In this document: piece by piece, positions 44,447-53,122 of the stretch
Position numbering within the stretch: position 1 is the stretch's first letter
Layout of the letters: every line of letters begins with the position of its first letter
From: JAJDXO01 sp965221855
GTDB lineage: Bacteria; Pseudomonadota; Alphaproteobacteria; Rhodospirillales; UBA2165
Reading direction: 5' to 3'
NCBI GenBank assembly: GCA_965221855.1
Contig: CBDCSV010000005.1
Location: 310,001 to 374,000, forward strand
Length of the DNA: 64,000 bases
Translations under genes and position numbers: made by a program
The notes under the pieces: generated by a model
The model's input: the letters and a program-made list of their open reading frames with translations, nothing else
Database searches by the model: none
Told to the model about the DNA's origin: nothing

Positions 44447-45726
44447 GGTAACGTCAAGAGTTATGTGTCAGGGAGACTGGGGTACTGATTCCCTGAGACT
44501 TGTTTTCGTGAATGAAGACCGCGAAGAGGATGCGGTCCATTGAGGTTTTATCCTGGAAGGTTCCCATGGGCCGGGTTCGTCTGCGAACCTCGCGGAACCT
44601 CCGTTCGATGGCATTGGTGGTCCTGACCTGCTTTCGCTCGGCGAGGTCCTTGTAGCGGAAGCAGGTGAGCAGGTCGTCGAGGTCGTTGCGCAGGCAGGCG
44701 ACGGCCTTGGGGTAGGTATCTTCCCAGGCGTCGGCGAAGCGGCGGGCGGCGGTCTCGGCCTTGCGGCGGTTGGGGGCATTCATGACGGCGTGGACGTCGG
44801 CCTTGACGGCCTGCTGGTCGGCTACGCGGACCTTGTTGAGGATGTTCCTGATTTTGTGCGCCCAGCACCTCTGAACGGGGATGCCGTGATAGACGATCGG
44901 CAAGGCGGCGAGCAGGCCTTGGCCGCCATCAACGCAGATCATCTCAAGGCCCTCGCCGGTGAGGCCGCGGCGGTGCAACGCGGTGAGGAAGCGCTCCCAC
45001 TCCGCGGCGCTCTCGCTGGCGGCGAGTTGGAAGTCGATAATCTCCTTCTTGCCGTCGTGCCGTATGCCCAGCGCCACCAGGACCGGCCTCCTGAGCGCGC
45101 CGGCGCCGGTCTTGCAGGCCAGCACCACGCCGTCGAGCATCAGCGCCTTGTAGGCGTTCTTCAGCGGCCGGCGGTGGAATGCGGCGACCGACAGATCGAG
45201 GGTCTTGGCGACCCGGCTCACCGTCGCGGCCGAGACCGGACGCCCGAGCAGGGCAAGCAGGACCTCGCCGACCTTGCGGGTCGAGAGCCCCAGCACGAAG
45301 CCGGCCAGGATGGCGCGGTCGATCTCTGGAGCGCGCCTTGCGTAGCTCTTCAGAACCTCGGTCGGGCAGAAGTGCCGGGTGCGCGGCACGTTGAGCTCGA
45401 TGTCGCCGAGCTCGCTGAGCAGGCGGCGCCGGTAGGTGCCGTTGCGCCGGTCGCGCATAGCGCTGCCATCGAGGCCGTCGAGCCAGCGATCCACCGCCTC
45501 GGCCATCCGGCCCTCGATGATCTCGGCCAGCGCCTGGCGGCCAAGCGGGCGATAACCCTCGCCCCAGTCCAATCCGCCTGCTTGCATCTCCTTCACCACC
45601 TCAAAGGCTTGTGGTAGGTTCTCAATCGTTACAGCTTGCTGTGGCATCGGGGTGATCCTTCTTGCGGTTGTCGTAAACCACAGGGAGTACCCCATTCCCA
45701 ACTGACACATAAATTTTTACGTCACC
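44447..45726 (-). mobile_element. IS256-family element, copy 3
   Basis: A 1280-bp copy with a perfect 8-bp duplication CGCGGCCG at 44439-44446 and 45727-45734. It splits the divergent promoter region of nth and the DUF2244 gene. Together with copy 2, in the same orientation, it brackets a 2.2-kb segment holding the EI24-type gene, the lipoprotein gene and nth. Confidence 0.95.
44454..45647 (-). CDS. IS256-family transposase, copy 3
   Basis: A 397-residue transposase with one private amino-acid change, Lys to Gln in PMGTFQDKTS near the C-terminus. It has the AAGGAT ribosome site of copy 1. The change is next to the conserved late region but does not touch a known catalytic residue. Confidence 0.93.
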   Translation of the reverse strand: MPQQAVTIENLPQAFEVVKEMQAGGLDWGEGYRPLGRQALAEIIEGRMAEAVDRWLDGLDGSAMRDRRNGTYRRRLLSELGDIELNVPRTRHFCPTEVLKSYARRAPEIDRAILAGFVLGLSTRKVGEVLLALLGRPVSAATVSRVAKTLDLSVAAFHRRPLKNAYKALMLDGVVLACKTGAGALRRPVLVALGIRHDGKKEIIDFQLAASESAAEWERFLTALHRRGLTGEGLEMICVDGGQGLLAALPIVYHGIPVQRCWAHKIRNILNKVRVADQQAVKADVHAVMNAPNRRKAETAARRFADAWEDTYPKAVACLRNDLDDLLTCFRYKDLAERKQVRTTNAIERRFREVRRRTRPMGTFQDKTSMDRILFAVFIHENKSQGISTPVSLTHNS

Positions 45727-45779
45727 CGCGGCCGCGTCCCTTTGCCCCGAACCGCCGGTCCGGGTATGCTTCCCGGATC

Positions 45780-46295
45780 ATGCTCGACGTCTTGATCAGG
45801 GACCGGACGCCCGATTTCGACGCGGTGTTCCTGGAAATCCGGATGGCGCCCAATATCGTCGCCTATCTGCGCCAGAACGCTCTGCTGCTGAGCATCTTCG
45901 GCGGCATGTGCGTGATCGTCGGCGGACTGTTCTGGCTCGCCGGCGCCGGCCCGGTTCTGCCCTTCATGGGGATCGAGCTCGTGCTGCTCTACATCGCCTA
46001 CCGGTTCGGCTACAACCGGGCCAAGCGCCGCGAAAGGCTCACCTTGTCGGGCAGCGCCTTCCGCTATCAGTCCCGGGACCACCGGGGCCGCGAGCGGGAC
46101 GTGACGTTCGAGCCCTACTGGCTCAAGTTCCACACGGAGACGGCGCCGGGCCGGGTCGGCCGGCTGTTCGCGAGCGCCCGCGGCGAAACCGTTGAGATCG
46201 GCAATTTCCTCGGACCCGACGAGCGGGAAGAGGTGGCCCACACCCTGGAGCGGGCGCTGATCGATTTGAAGGAACGGCCGGTGGGACCCAGGTAA
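45780..46295 (+). CDS. DUF2244-domain membrane protein
   Basis: A 171-residue protein with two close transmembrane segments (about residues 36-55 and 60-78) followed by a soluble domain, the usual DUF2244 layout. Function is unknown; homologues often lie beside nth in alphaproteobacteria, as here. The ATG at 45780 fits the family start. Only 45 bases separate it from the IS256 copy 3 target duplication, and no clear ribosome site is visible, so expression may be altered. Confidence 0.75.
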   Translation: MLDVLIRDRTPDFDAVFLEIRMAPNIVAYLRQNALLLSIFGGMCVIVGGLFWLAGAGPVLPFMGIELVLLYIAYRFGYNRAKRRERLTLSGSAFRYQSRDHRGRERDVTFEPYWLKFHTETAPGRVGRLFASARGETVEIGNFLGPDEREEVAHTLERALIDLKERPVGPR

Positions 46296-46337
46296 CCGAA
46301 GCGCCAAGTCTCCAAATCAATGCCAACCAAGTCTCCA

Positions 46338-46760
46338 CTAGGAGCCATTCTCATCGGAATCGTCCCTACGCCGACGCTTCTCAATAAGTTTTGAGACCGA
46401 GTTCGCTATCCGAGAAAAATTTCGGGTGCCTCCTTGAGTCACCGCGTAAAAAATCACCAGCGCAATTATCGTCCAAAAACCGGCACCAGCGTGAACAGCC
46501 ATTCCGACGATGCCGATGATCGAGAGGGCTGCGACAACTGCGACGATGAGTCCTGTATAGGCTTGGCGTTTGCCGAAGTGATATTTTCCAGAGCGCAATT
46601 GCTTGGAATGCGCCTCCGCTGACGCGTTCATTCGTTTGACGAAACCTGGATCATGCTTCTCAATCGCTTCCAAAAAAAGATCGGGGCGATCAGTATAGTT
46701 GCTGATTAGTGCAAGGATAGATACATCGTCTGCGGGAATCCGGCTTGTTTGATCCTCGCC
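46338..46760 (-). pseudogene. DUF2335-like membrane protein, 5' end lost to ISAs1
   Basis: The readable part has the motif EKHDPGFVKRMNASAEAHSKQ, a basic segment and two hydrophobic stretches, the layout of DUF2335 predicted membrane proteins. Coding-like sequence (SRIPADDVSILALISNYT) continues upstream of the first possible start, TTG at 46673, straight to the edge of the ISAs1 element at 46760. The normal 5' end is therefore missing. The segment is less GC-rich than its neighbours, a sign of horizontal origin. The family call is by resemblance only. Confidence 0.6.
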
Positions 46761-47975
46761 CAGGGCAATCGCATTTGATTTGGTTCGTGAACGGAATGGC
46801 TTCGTAAACGGAATGGAAATGAGTATCGCTGCTGCTGGAGCTTCTTTGACGTTTGATGGAGGTTTCGGTGGAGAGATTTCGGGAGAGTTTTTCGGGTCTT
46901 GATGATCCGCGCACGGGCAACGCGTTGCGTCATGATCTTCTTGAGATGCTGTTCATGGCGCTGTGCGCGGCGCTGTGTGGAAGCACGTCGTGCGTTGACA
47001 TGGCGGACTTCGCCGAGGCCAAGGAAGAGGTGCTGCGCGAGTTCCTGACCCTGCCCGCTGGCCCGCCCAGCCACGACACCTTCTCGCGGCTGTTCCGGTT
47101 GTTGGACCCGCGGGCCTTTCATGCCGCCTTCCAGCGCTTCATGTCCGATTTCGCGACCGCCCGGGCGGAGGTTGTTGCGATTGATGGCAAGAGCCTGAGG
47201 CGCTCCTTCGATCGGGCCTCCGGAACCTCGCCGCTCCACCTGGTCAGCGCCTGGGCCGCCGATCAGCGGCTGGTTCTAGGCCAGATGAACGTGGGCGCGA
47301 GCAACGAGATCACCGCCGTGCCGGCCTTGCTCAAGCTGCTCAGCCTCGAAGGCGCGGTGATGACCATGGACGCCATGCACTGCCAGAGCGGCACGGCCCG
47401 CGACATCCACGAGGCCGGCGCCGATTACCTGATGGCGCTGAAGGCCAACCAGCCCGACCTTCTCGCCGACGTCAAACTGCTGCTGGACGATCCCCAGGCG
47501 CCCGCCGACGGCGTGGACCAGACGGTGGACGCCGGCCACGGCCGCATCGAAACCCGCCGCGCCGAGGTGCTGCACGATATGGACTGGCTCGCCGAAGCCC
47601 ACCGGTGGCCGGCCCTGGCCGCTGTCGGCAAGGTCACCTCCAGCCGCGAGACCGACGGCCGGGCCACGACAGCGGTGCGCTACTTCATCGCCTCCTGGCC
47701 GCTCACCGCCGACGAACTGAACCGCCTCGTCCGCGGACACTGGGGGATCGAGAACCAACTCCATTGGGTGCTCGATGTGGTCATGGACGAAGATCAGGCC
47801 CGAGCCCGCAAGGACAACGCCCCGGAAAACCTCGCTCTCCTCAGACGCCTCGCCCTCAACGTCATCAAACGCAACAAGGACAAGGGATCAAACCGTCTCA
47901 AGTTCAATCGCGCCGGGTGGAGCGACAACTTCCTCCGAAAACTCATCGCCGAAATAGGCTAATGCGATTGCCCTG
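46761..47975 (+). mobile_element. ISAs1-family element, complete copy
   Basis: A 1215-bp element with terminal inverted repeats CAGGGCAATCGCATT at the left and its complement at the right (AATGCGATTGCCCTG). The 8 bases outside each end (TCCTCGCC and GGACTCGC) do not match, so the usual target duplication is missing. Genes on both sides are 5'-truncated. An identical left end is found at 63910. Confidence 0.88.
46856..47962 (+). CDS. ISAs1-family transposase
   Basis: A 368-residue DDE transposase. The N-terminal segment FSGLDDPRTGNALRHDLLEML and the catalytic motifs VAIDGKSLRRS, MTMDAMHCQ and HWGIENQLHWVLDVVMDEDQ are complete. The TAA stop overlaps an ATG (TAATG, 47960-47964) that opens the reading frame of the truncated downstream gene. 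Confidence 0.92.
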   Translation: MEVSVERFRESFSGLDDPRTGNALRHDLLEMLFMALCAALCGSTSCVDMADFAEAKEEVLREFLTLPAGPPSHDTFSRLFRLLDPRAFHAAFQRFMSDFATARAEVVAIDGKSLRRSFDRASGTSPLHLVSAWAADQRLVLGQMNVGASNEITAVPALLKLLSLEGAVMTMDAMHCQSGTARDIHEAGADYLMALKANQPDLLADVKLLLDDPQAPADGVDQTVDAGHGRIETRRAEVLHDMDWLAEAHRWPALAAVGKVTSSRETDGRATTAVRYFIASWPLTADELNRLVRGHWGIENQLHWVLDVVMDEDQARARKDNAPENLALLRRLALNVIKRNKDKGSNRLKFNRAGWSDNFLRKLIAEIG

Positions 47976-48426
47976 GGACTCGCAGGAAGGCTGGTATCGG
48001 TTGTTCGAAGACGTGTCGGCCCTGAACGGCCCGGACCGCGACGGCCGGCGGGACAATTTCACAAACGACGAACTCGGGACGGGCCGGACGCTCCACTTCC
48101 TTCTGGACGAGGACCATTTGATGTGGGCCGTCATCTACCGGTTGCGCATCGTCGAAAATCAACCGGACCGCATGGTCTTCGAGATGACCAACGTCAATGG
48201 CATGGGCGTCGCCATATTCACCGCCGTGGATCCCGAGCAGTTTCAGCAATACCACGTAATTGAATGGGAGACCGGCGACACTTGGCGTTACTACAGTTTT
48301 GCTCGTGTGAGCAGCGCCGCGTTTTTGGCATTCATGTCTCCGAAGTCGTTCAAGAACAAAACACAGGCGTTTTATCGCTATGTCGCGGGCATTCCGACCG
48401 ACCGGGAACCGCCGGCCGCACGCTAG
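47962..48426 (+). pseudogene. 5'-truncated gene of unknown function fused to the ISAs1 end
   Basis: Chromosomal sequence begins at 47976; the frame is opened by an ATG inside the ISAs1 terminal repeat. The 154-residue product has coding-quality sequence with RDNFTNDELGTGRTLHFLLD, a beta-rich middle and WETGDTWRYYSFARVSS near the end. I do not recognise the family. The natural N-terminus is lost, so it is called a remnant, but the short fusion could still be translated by coupling to the transposase. Its TAG stop is the insertion site of IS630 type A copy 2. Confidence 0.6.
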
Positions 48427-49475
48427 AGCGTTTCATATTTTGACGGAAGCGTATCCTGCGTTTTTGAAGTAGTTGGCGCATTGCTGTGGCTCGATGGTGT
48501 CGATGAGGCTCCCGAGATGGCGCCATAAGTCGTCGATCTCCCGCTTCTGGGCGTTTCTCATCCAGTGCTTGATTTGGGCAAAGGTCTGCTCGATGGGATT
48601 GAGGTCGGGGGAATATTTGGGCAGGAGCCACAGCTTGGCTCCGGCGGCACGGATGGCGTTTCGCACGGCTTTTGACTTGTGGCTGCCGAGATTGTCCATG
48701 ATGACGATGTCGCCGGGCACCAGGGTCGGCACGAGCAGCTGCTCGACGTAGGCGCGGAAGCACACGCCATTGATGGGGCCGTCGAAGACGCAGGGCGCGG
48801 TGAACCGGTCGCAGCGCAGCGCGCCGATGAAGGTCAGGGTGTGCCACCGCCCATGGGGGGCAAAGCCGCGGACCCGCTCCCCTTTCGGCCCCCAGCCGCG
48901 CAGCGGGGCCATATTGGTCCGGATCCAGGTTTCATCAATGAATACCAGCCGTTCGGGATCAAGCTTTGCCTGCCACGCCTTCCAGCGCCTGCGATGGCGG
49001 GCGATGTCCGCGCGCGCCCGTTCAACGGCGAACAGGGTTTTTTTTAAAGCGCAGCCCTTCACGGCGCAGAAACAGCCATACCGTGCTGTGGGATACCCTG
49101 ACACCCCGAGCGGCCAACTCGTCTCTCAACCGATGCAGCGTCAGATGCGGCTCCTGGTCGATCCGGCCGACAATGAACTCCCGATGGGGCTCAAGAACCC
49201 GGCGGCGGTGACCGCCCATCTTGCCGGGCGCAACACTCCCCGTCCGCCGGTAGCGCTGCGACCACTTAACCACGCTCGAAACCGCAACCCCAAACCGAGC
49301 CGCTACAGCGCGGCAACTCTCCCCCGCCAAAACCGCCAAAACAACACGCTCTCGCAAATCAATCGAATAAGGTCTCGCCATGAATGCTGGCCTCCTTGCC
49401 CAGCATCCATCTTGAATCATGGTTCGCCCATACTTGGGAATCCCTAAAATGATTCAATCAATCTCAAATACGCTC
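48426..49475 (-). mobile_element. IS630-family element, type A, copy 2
   Basis: A 1050-bp copy flanked by TA at 48424-48425 and 49476-49477, inserted in a CTAG overlapping the stop of the truncated gene to its left. It appears identical to the copies at 11374 and 52073. Confidence 0.93.
48433..49381 (-). CDS. IS630-family transposase, type A copy 2 (two frames)
   Basis: Same two-part transposase as copy 1: the DNA-binding half starts at 49381 and the DDE half ends at 48433, joined by a frame change at the A8 run (about 49038-49045). Confidence 0.85.
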
Positions 49476-49618
49476 TAGTAGCCCGCATTTCTCGTCCGAG
49501 CGTCGGACACCGGTTGGGCCCGGGTTGCCCGATCCCGGGCGATTGTCTAGGCATCCGCCGTCGGATAGGCTCGCCGGCAACCAATCACCGGAAATTCCCA
49601 GGGAGGAGGACCGTCCCG

Positions 49619-50407
49619 ATGACCTCAGCTTCAGCCATTCATCAGGCGTCCGAGAGGATTATCAACGCCTACAGAAGCGGGAAGGCGGACAAGCCGATCC
49701 GGGATCTTCTCGACAAGGGCGACATCGATGGCGCCTATGCGGTTCAAGAGGATGTGACCCTGTGGCGCCTGCGCGAGGGCGCCCGTCTGGTGGGCCGCAA
49801 GATCGGCCTGACCGCCAAGGCCGTTCAGACCCAGTTGGGCGTCGATCAGCCGGACTACGGCATGCTGTTCGACGACATGGCGGTGCCGGACGGCGAGGAA
49901 ATCCCGGCGAGCCGGGTTTCCCAGCCGCGGGTCGAAGCGGAAGTGGCCTACATCCTGGACAAGGACCTGCATCTGGACAAGCCGAGCACCGCGGACGTGA
50001 TCCGCGCCGTCGCCTACGCCGCCCCGGCGATCGAGGTCGTCGACAGCCGGATCGCGAATTTCGACATCACCATCGTCGATACGGTGGCCGACAACGCCTC
50101 GTCGGGGCTCTTCATCCTAGGCAACGACAAGGTTGCGCTGGACGGCTTCGACGGCCGCATGTGCGGCATGGTGGTGGAAAACCGCGGCGAGCCCGTTTCG
50201 GTCGGCGCCGGGGCTGCCTGCCTCGGCCATCCCATCAACGCGGTGCGCTGGCTGGCGGAGGTCATGACCGCGCGGGGCCGGCCGTTGTCGGCCGGGGACG
50301 TCGTCATGTCGGGCGCCTTGGGGCCGATGGTGCCGGCGGCCAAGGGCGAGGTTTACGAAGCGCGGATCAACGGGCTGGGTTCGGTCCGGGCCGTGTTCGG
50401 CGCGTAA
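49619..50407 (+). CDS. 2-oxopent-4-enoate hydratase-type protein
   Basis: A 262-residue member of the hydratase/decarboxylase superfamily (MhpD, DmpE). Motifs are VGRKIGLTAKAVQ near residue 60 and the metal-binding pair of acidic residues in PRVEAEVAYIL near residue 100, then IEVVDSRI and DNASSG. It should add water to a 2-hydroxydienoate from meta-cleavage of an aromatic. GGGAGGAGGA precedes the ATG at 49619. It begins an operon with a decarboxylase and an SDR. The ring-cleavage dioxygenase is not in the window. Confidence 0.85.
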   Translation: MTSASAIHQASERIINAYRSGKADKPIRDLLDKGDIDGAYAVQEDVTLWRLREGARLVGRKIGLTAKAVQTQLGVDQPDYGMLFDDMAVPDGEEIPASRVSQPRVEAEVAYILDKDLHLDKPSTADVIRAVAYAAPAIEVVDSRIANFDITIVDTVADNASSGLFILGNDKVALDGFDGRMCGMVVENRGEPVSVGAGAACLGHPINAVRWLAEVMTARGRPLSAGDVVMSGALGPMVPAAKGEVYEARINGLGSVRAVFGA

Positions 50408-50420
50408 GGGGAGACGGAAG

Positions 50421-51191
50421 ATGGCAGTCGATATCCAGAAACTCGCCAAGACGGTCGATGATGCGGCGGTGAAGGCGACGGCAATCCCGCAGCTCTCCAA
50501 GAAGAGCCGGATGACGCTCAAGCAGGCCTACAGGGTCCAGGCGGCGAGCATCGACCGGCGCCTGGAGCGCGGCGAAGAGCGCTCGGGCATGAAGATGGGC
50601 TTCACCAGCCGGGCCAAGATGGTCCAGATGGGCCTGTCCGACATGATCTGGGGCCGCTTGACCGACGGCATGCTGGTCGAGGACGGCGCGGTCATCAACC
50701 TCAAGGACTATGTGCACCCGCGGGTCGAGCCGGAAATCGCCTACCTGCTGGGCGCGCCGCTCGCCGGCCCGACCACGCCCATGGAGGCAATGGCGGCGGT
50801 GGAGGCGGTCGCTCCGGCGCTCGAGATCATCGACAGCCGCTACCGGGCGTTCAAGTTCAATCTGCAGGACGTGGTGGCCGACAACGCGTCGTCGTCCGGC
50901 TACGTGATCGGGCCCTGGTGCCCGCCGGATATGGATCTGGATAACCTCGGCGTGGTCATGGAAATAAACGGCCGCCCGGCGACCATCGGCTCGTCCGCCG
51001 CGATACTCGGACATCCCGGTCGCTCGCTCGCCGCGGCATCCCGGATGGCCGCCGAAGCGGGTGAAATTCTCGAAGCCGGCTGGGTAGTCATGGCGGGCGG
51101 CGTCACCGAGGCGGTCGCCCTGGAAAAGGGCGTTTCGGTCCGCAATACGGTGCAGGGCCTCGGGTCCGTCGGCTTCAGGGTGAAGGGATAA
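50421..51191 (+). CDS. 4-oxalocrotonate decarboxylase-type protein
   Basis: A 256-residue paralogue of the upstream hydratase, of the DmpH/XylI class. MKMGFTSRAKMVQMG and PRVEPEIAYLLG (metal ligands) correspond to the hydratase motifs, followed by LEIIDSRYRAFKF and DNASSSGYVIG. It should decarboxylate 2-oxo-3-hexenedioate to 2-oxopent-4-enoate, the substrate of the preceding enzyme. In other bacteria the two enzymes form a complex. It lies 13 bases after the hydratase gene. Confidence 0.85.
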   Translation: MAVDIQKLAKTVDDAAVKATAIPQLSKKSRMTLKQAYRVQAASIDRRLERGEERSGMKMGFTSRAKMVQMGLSDMIWGRLTDGMLVEDGAVINLKDYVHPRVEPEIAYLLGAPLAGPTTPMEAMAAVEAVAPALEIIDSRYRAFKFNLQDVVADNASSSGYVIGPWCPPDMDLDNLGVVMEINGRPATIGSSAAILGHPGRSLAAASRMAAEAGEILEAGWVVMAGGVTEAVALEKGVSVRNTVQGLGSVGFRVKG

Positions 51192-51195
51192 TCCC

Positions 51196-51957
51196 GTGAA
51201 CCGAATCGACCTCGAAGGCCGCGCCGCCGTCGTCACCGGCGGTGCGGCGGGACTGGGCCTTGGCATCGCCAGGCGGCTGGTGGAGTCCGGCGCCGATACC
51301 TGCATCTGGGACGTCAACGAAGACGGTCTGGCCCAGGCGGTGGAGGAACTGTCGGCGGCGGCCGGCGGCACGAAGGTGACCGGCCGGGCCGCCGATATTT
51401 CCGACAATTCGGCGGTGGAAGCCGCCTTTGCCGGCTCGGTCGGCGATCTCGGCAAGGTCGACATCCTGGTCAACAACGCCGGAATTTCGGGTCCCAACGT
51501 CACGTCGTGGGAATACCCCGTCGATGCCTGGGACAAGGTGGTCGATATCAATCTGTCGGGGACGTTCTACGTCAGCCGGGCGGCCATTCCCCACATGCTG
51601 GAGAACGGCTACGGCCGCATCGTCAATGTCGCGTCCATCGCCGGCAAGGAGGGAAACCCCAAGGCGCCGGCCTATTCGGCGACCAAGGCCGGCGTCATCG
51701 GCTTGACGAAGGCGCTGGGCAAGGAATTGGCGCAGACCAACGTGATGGTCAACTGCGTGACCCCGGCGGCGGTGCGGACGGCGATCTTCGATCAGATGAC
51801 CGAGGAGCATATCGATTTCATGCTCTCGAAAATCCCCATGAACCGCTTCGGCCTGGTGGAGGAAATCGCCGCCATGGTGGCGTGGCTGGCCTCCGAGGAA
51901 TGCTCGTTCGCCACCGGCGGGGTCTTCGACGTCTCGGGCGGCCGCGCGACTTATTGA
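51196..51957 (+). CDS. Short-chain dehydrogenase/reductase
   Basis: Classical SDR of 253 residues. The cofactor motif is TGGAAGLGLGIA near residue 14, NNAG is near residue 93, and the catalytic Ser of NVASIAG and Tyr/Lys of YSATK are in place. An acidic residue after the second strand (WDVNED) favours NAD over NADP. It starts with GTG four bases after the decarboxylase. It probably oxidises an alcohol intermediate of the same pathway; the substrate is unknown. Confidence 0.87.
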   Translation: MNRIDLEGRAAVVTGGAAGLGLGIARRLVESGADTCIWDVNEDGLAQAVEELSAAAGGTKVTGRAADISDNSAVEAAFAGSVGDLGKVDILVNNAGISGPNVTSWEYPVDAWDKVVDINLSGTFYVSRAAIPHMLENGYGRIVNVASIAGKEGNPKAPAYSATKAGVIGLTKALGKELAQTNVMVNCVTPAAVRTAIFDQMTEEHIDFMLSKIPMNRFGLVEEIAAMVAWLASEECSFATGGVFDVSGGRATY

Positions 51958-52072
51958 CCATTGCGCAGCCATCAGGTTGGGCAGCCGGAGCACGATCCCC
52001 GGGAAGATCGCCACCGGCGCCGGCCGGACAAGATCGGCGCCCATGCCGCCGGTGACGGTGAGCCCTAGTCTA
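51958..52072 (-). pseudogene. Short coding-like remnant beside IS630 copy 3
   Basis: On the minus strand this segment reads as an open frame with coding-like third positions, including GGMGADLVRPAPVAIFPGIV followed by LRLPNLMAAQW. It faintly resembles the C-terminal end of a dipeptide-type ABC permease (AFFPGLAI... in DppC). Without a start or a conserved core this is only a possible gene fragment. Confidence 0.25.
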
Positions 52073-53122
52073 GAGCGTTTCATATTTTGACGGAAGCGTA
52101 TCCTGCGTTTTTGAAGTAGTTGGCGCATTGCTGTGGCTCGATGGTGTCGATGAGGCTCCCGAGATGGCGCCATAAGTCGTCGATCTCCCGCTTCTGGGCG
52201 TTTCTCATCCAGTGCTTGATTTGGGCAAAGGTCTGCTCGATGGGATTGAGGTCGGGGGAATATTTGGGCAGGAGCCACAGCTTGGCTCCGGCGGCACGGA
52301 TGGCGTTTCGCACGGCTTTTGACTTGTGGCTGCCGAGATTGTCCATGATGACGATGTCGCCGGGCACCAGGGTCGGCACGAGCAGCTGCTCGACGTAGGC
52401 GCGGAAGCACACGCCATTGATGGGGCCGTCGAAGACGCAGGGCGCGGTGAACCGGTCGCAGCGCAGCGCGCCGATGAAGGTCAGGGTGTGCCACCGCCCA
52501 TGGGGGGCAAAGCCGCGGACCCGCTCCCCTTTCGGCCCCCAGCCGCGCAGCGGGGCCATATTGGTCCGGATCCAGGTTTCATCAATGAATACCAGCCGTT
52601 CGGGATCAAGCTTTGCCTGCCACGCCTTCCAGCGCCTGCGATGGCGGGCGATGTCCGCGCGCGCCCGTTCAACGGCGAACAGGGTTTTTTTTAAAGCGCA
52701 GCCCTTCACGGCGCAGAAACAGCCATACCGTGCTGTGGGATACCCTGACACCCCGAGCGGCCAACTCGTCTCTCAACCGATGCAGCGTCAGATGCGGCTC
52801 CTGGTCGATCCGGCCGACAATGAACTCCCGATGGGGCTCAAGAACCCGGCGGCGGTGACCGCCCATCTTGCCGGGCGCAACACTCCCCGTCCGCCGGTAG
52901 CGCTGCGACCACTTAACCACGCTCGAAACCGCAACCCCAAACCGAGCCGCTACAGCGCGGCAACTCTCCCCCGCCAAAACCGCCAAAACAACACGCTCTC
53001 GCAAATCAATCGAATAAGGTCTCGCCATGAATGCTGGCCTCCTTGCCCAGCATCCATCTTGAATCATGGTTCGCCCATACTTGGGAATCCCTAAAATGAT
53101 TCAATCAATCTCAAATACGCTC
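52073..53122 (-). mobile_element. IS630-family element, type A, copy 3
   Basis: A 1050-bp copy flanked by TA at 52071-52072 and 53123-53124. The target CTAG contains the stop codon of the minus-strand glutathione transferase gene at 53122-53124. With copy 2 in the same orientation it brackets the hydratase-decarboxylase-SDR operon. Confidence 0.93.
52080..53028 (-). CDS. IS630-family transposase, type A copy 3 (two frames)
   Basis: Same protein and same A8 frame change as the other two copies; the DNA-binding half starts at 53028 and the catalytic half ends at 52080. Confidence 0.85.

Noticed and set aside
44790..45617. A repeated 275-codon frame opposite each IS256 transposase
   Set aside because: It is the mirror of the transposase coding strand, present because the copies are identical, and has no ribosome site.
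48426..53122. A true composite transposon formed by the two IS630 copies
   Set aside because: Each copy has its own TA junction at an independent CTAG, so two separate insertions explain the structure; movement as a unit is not shown.
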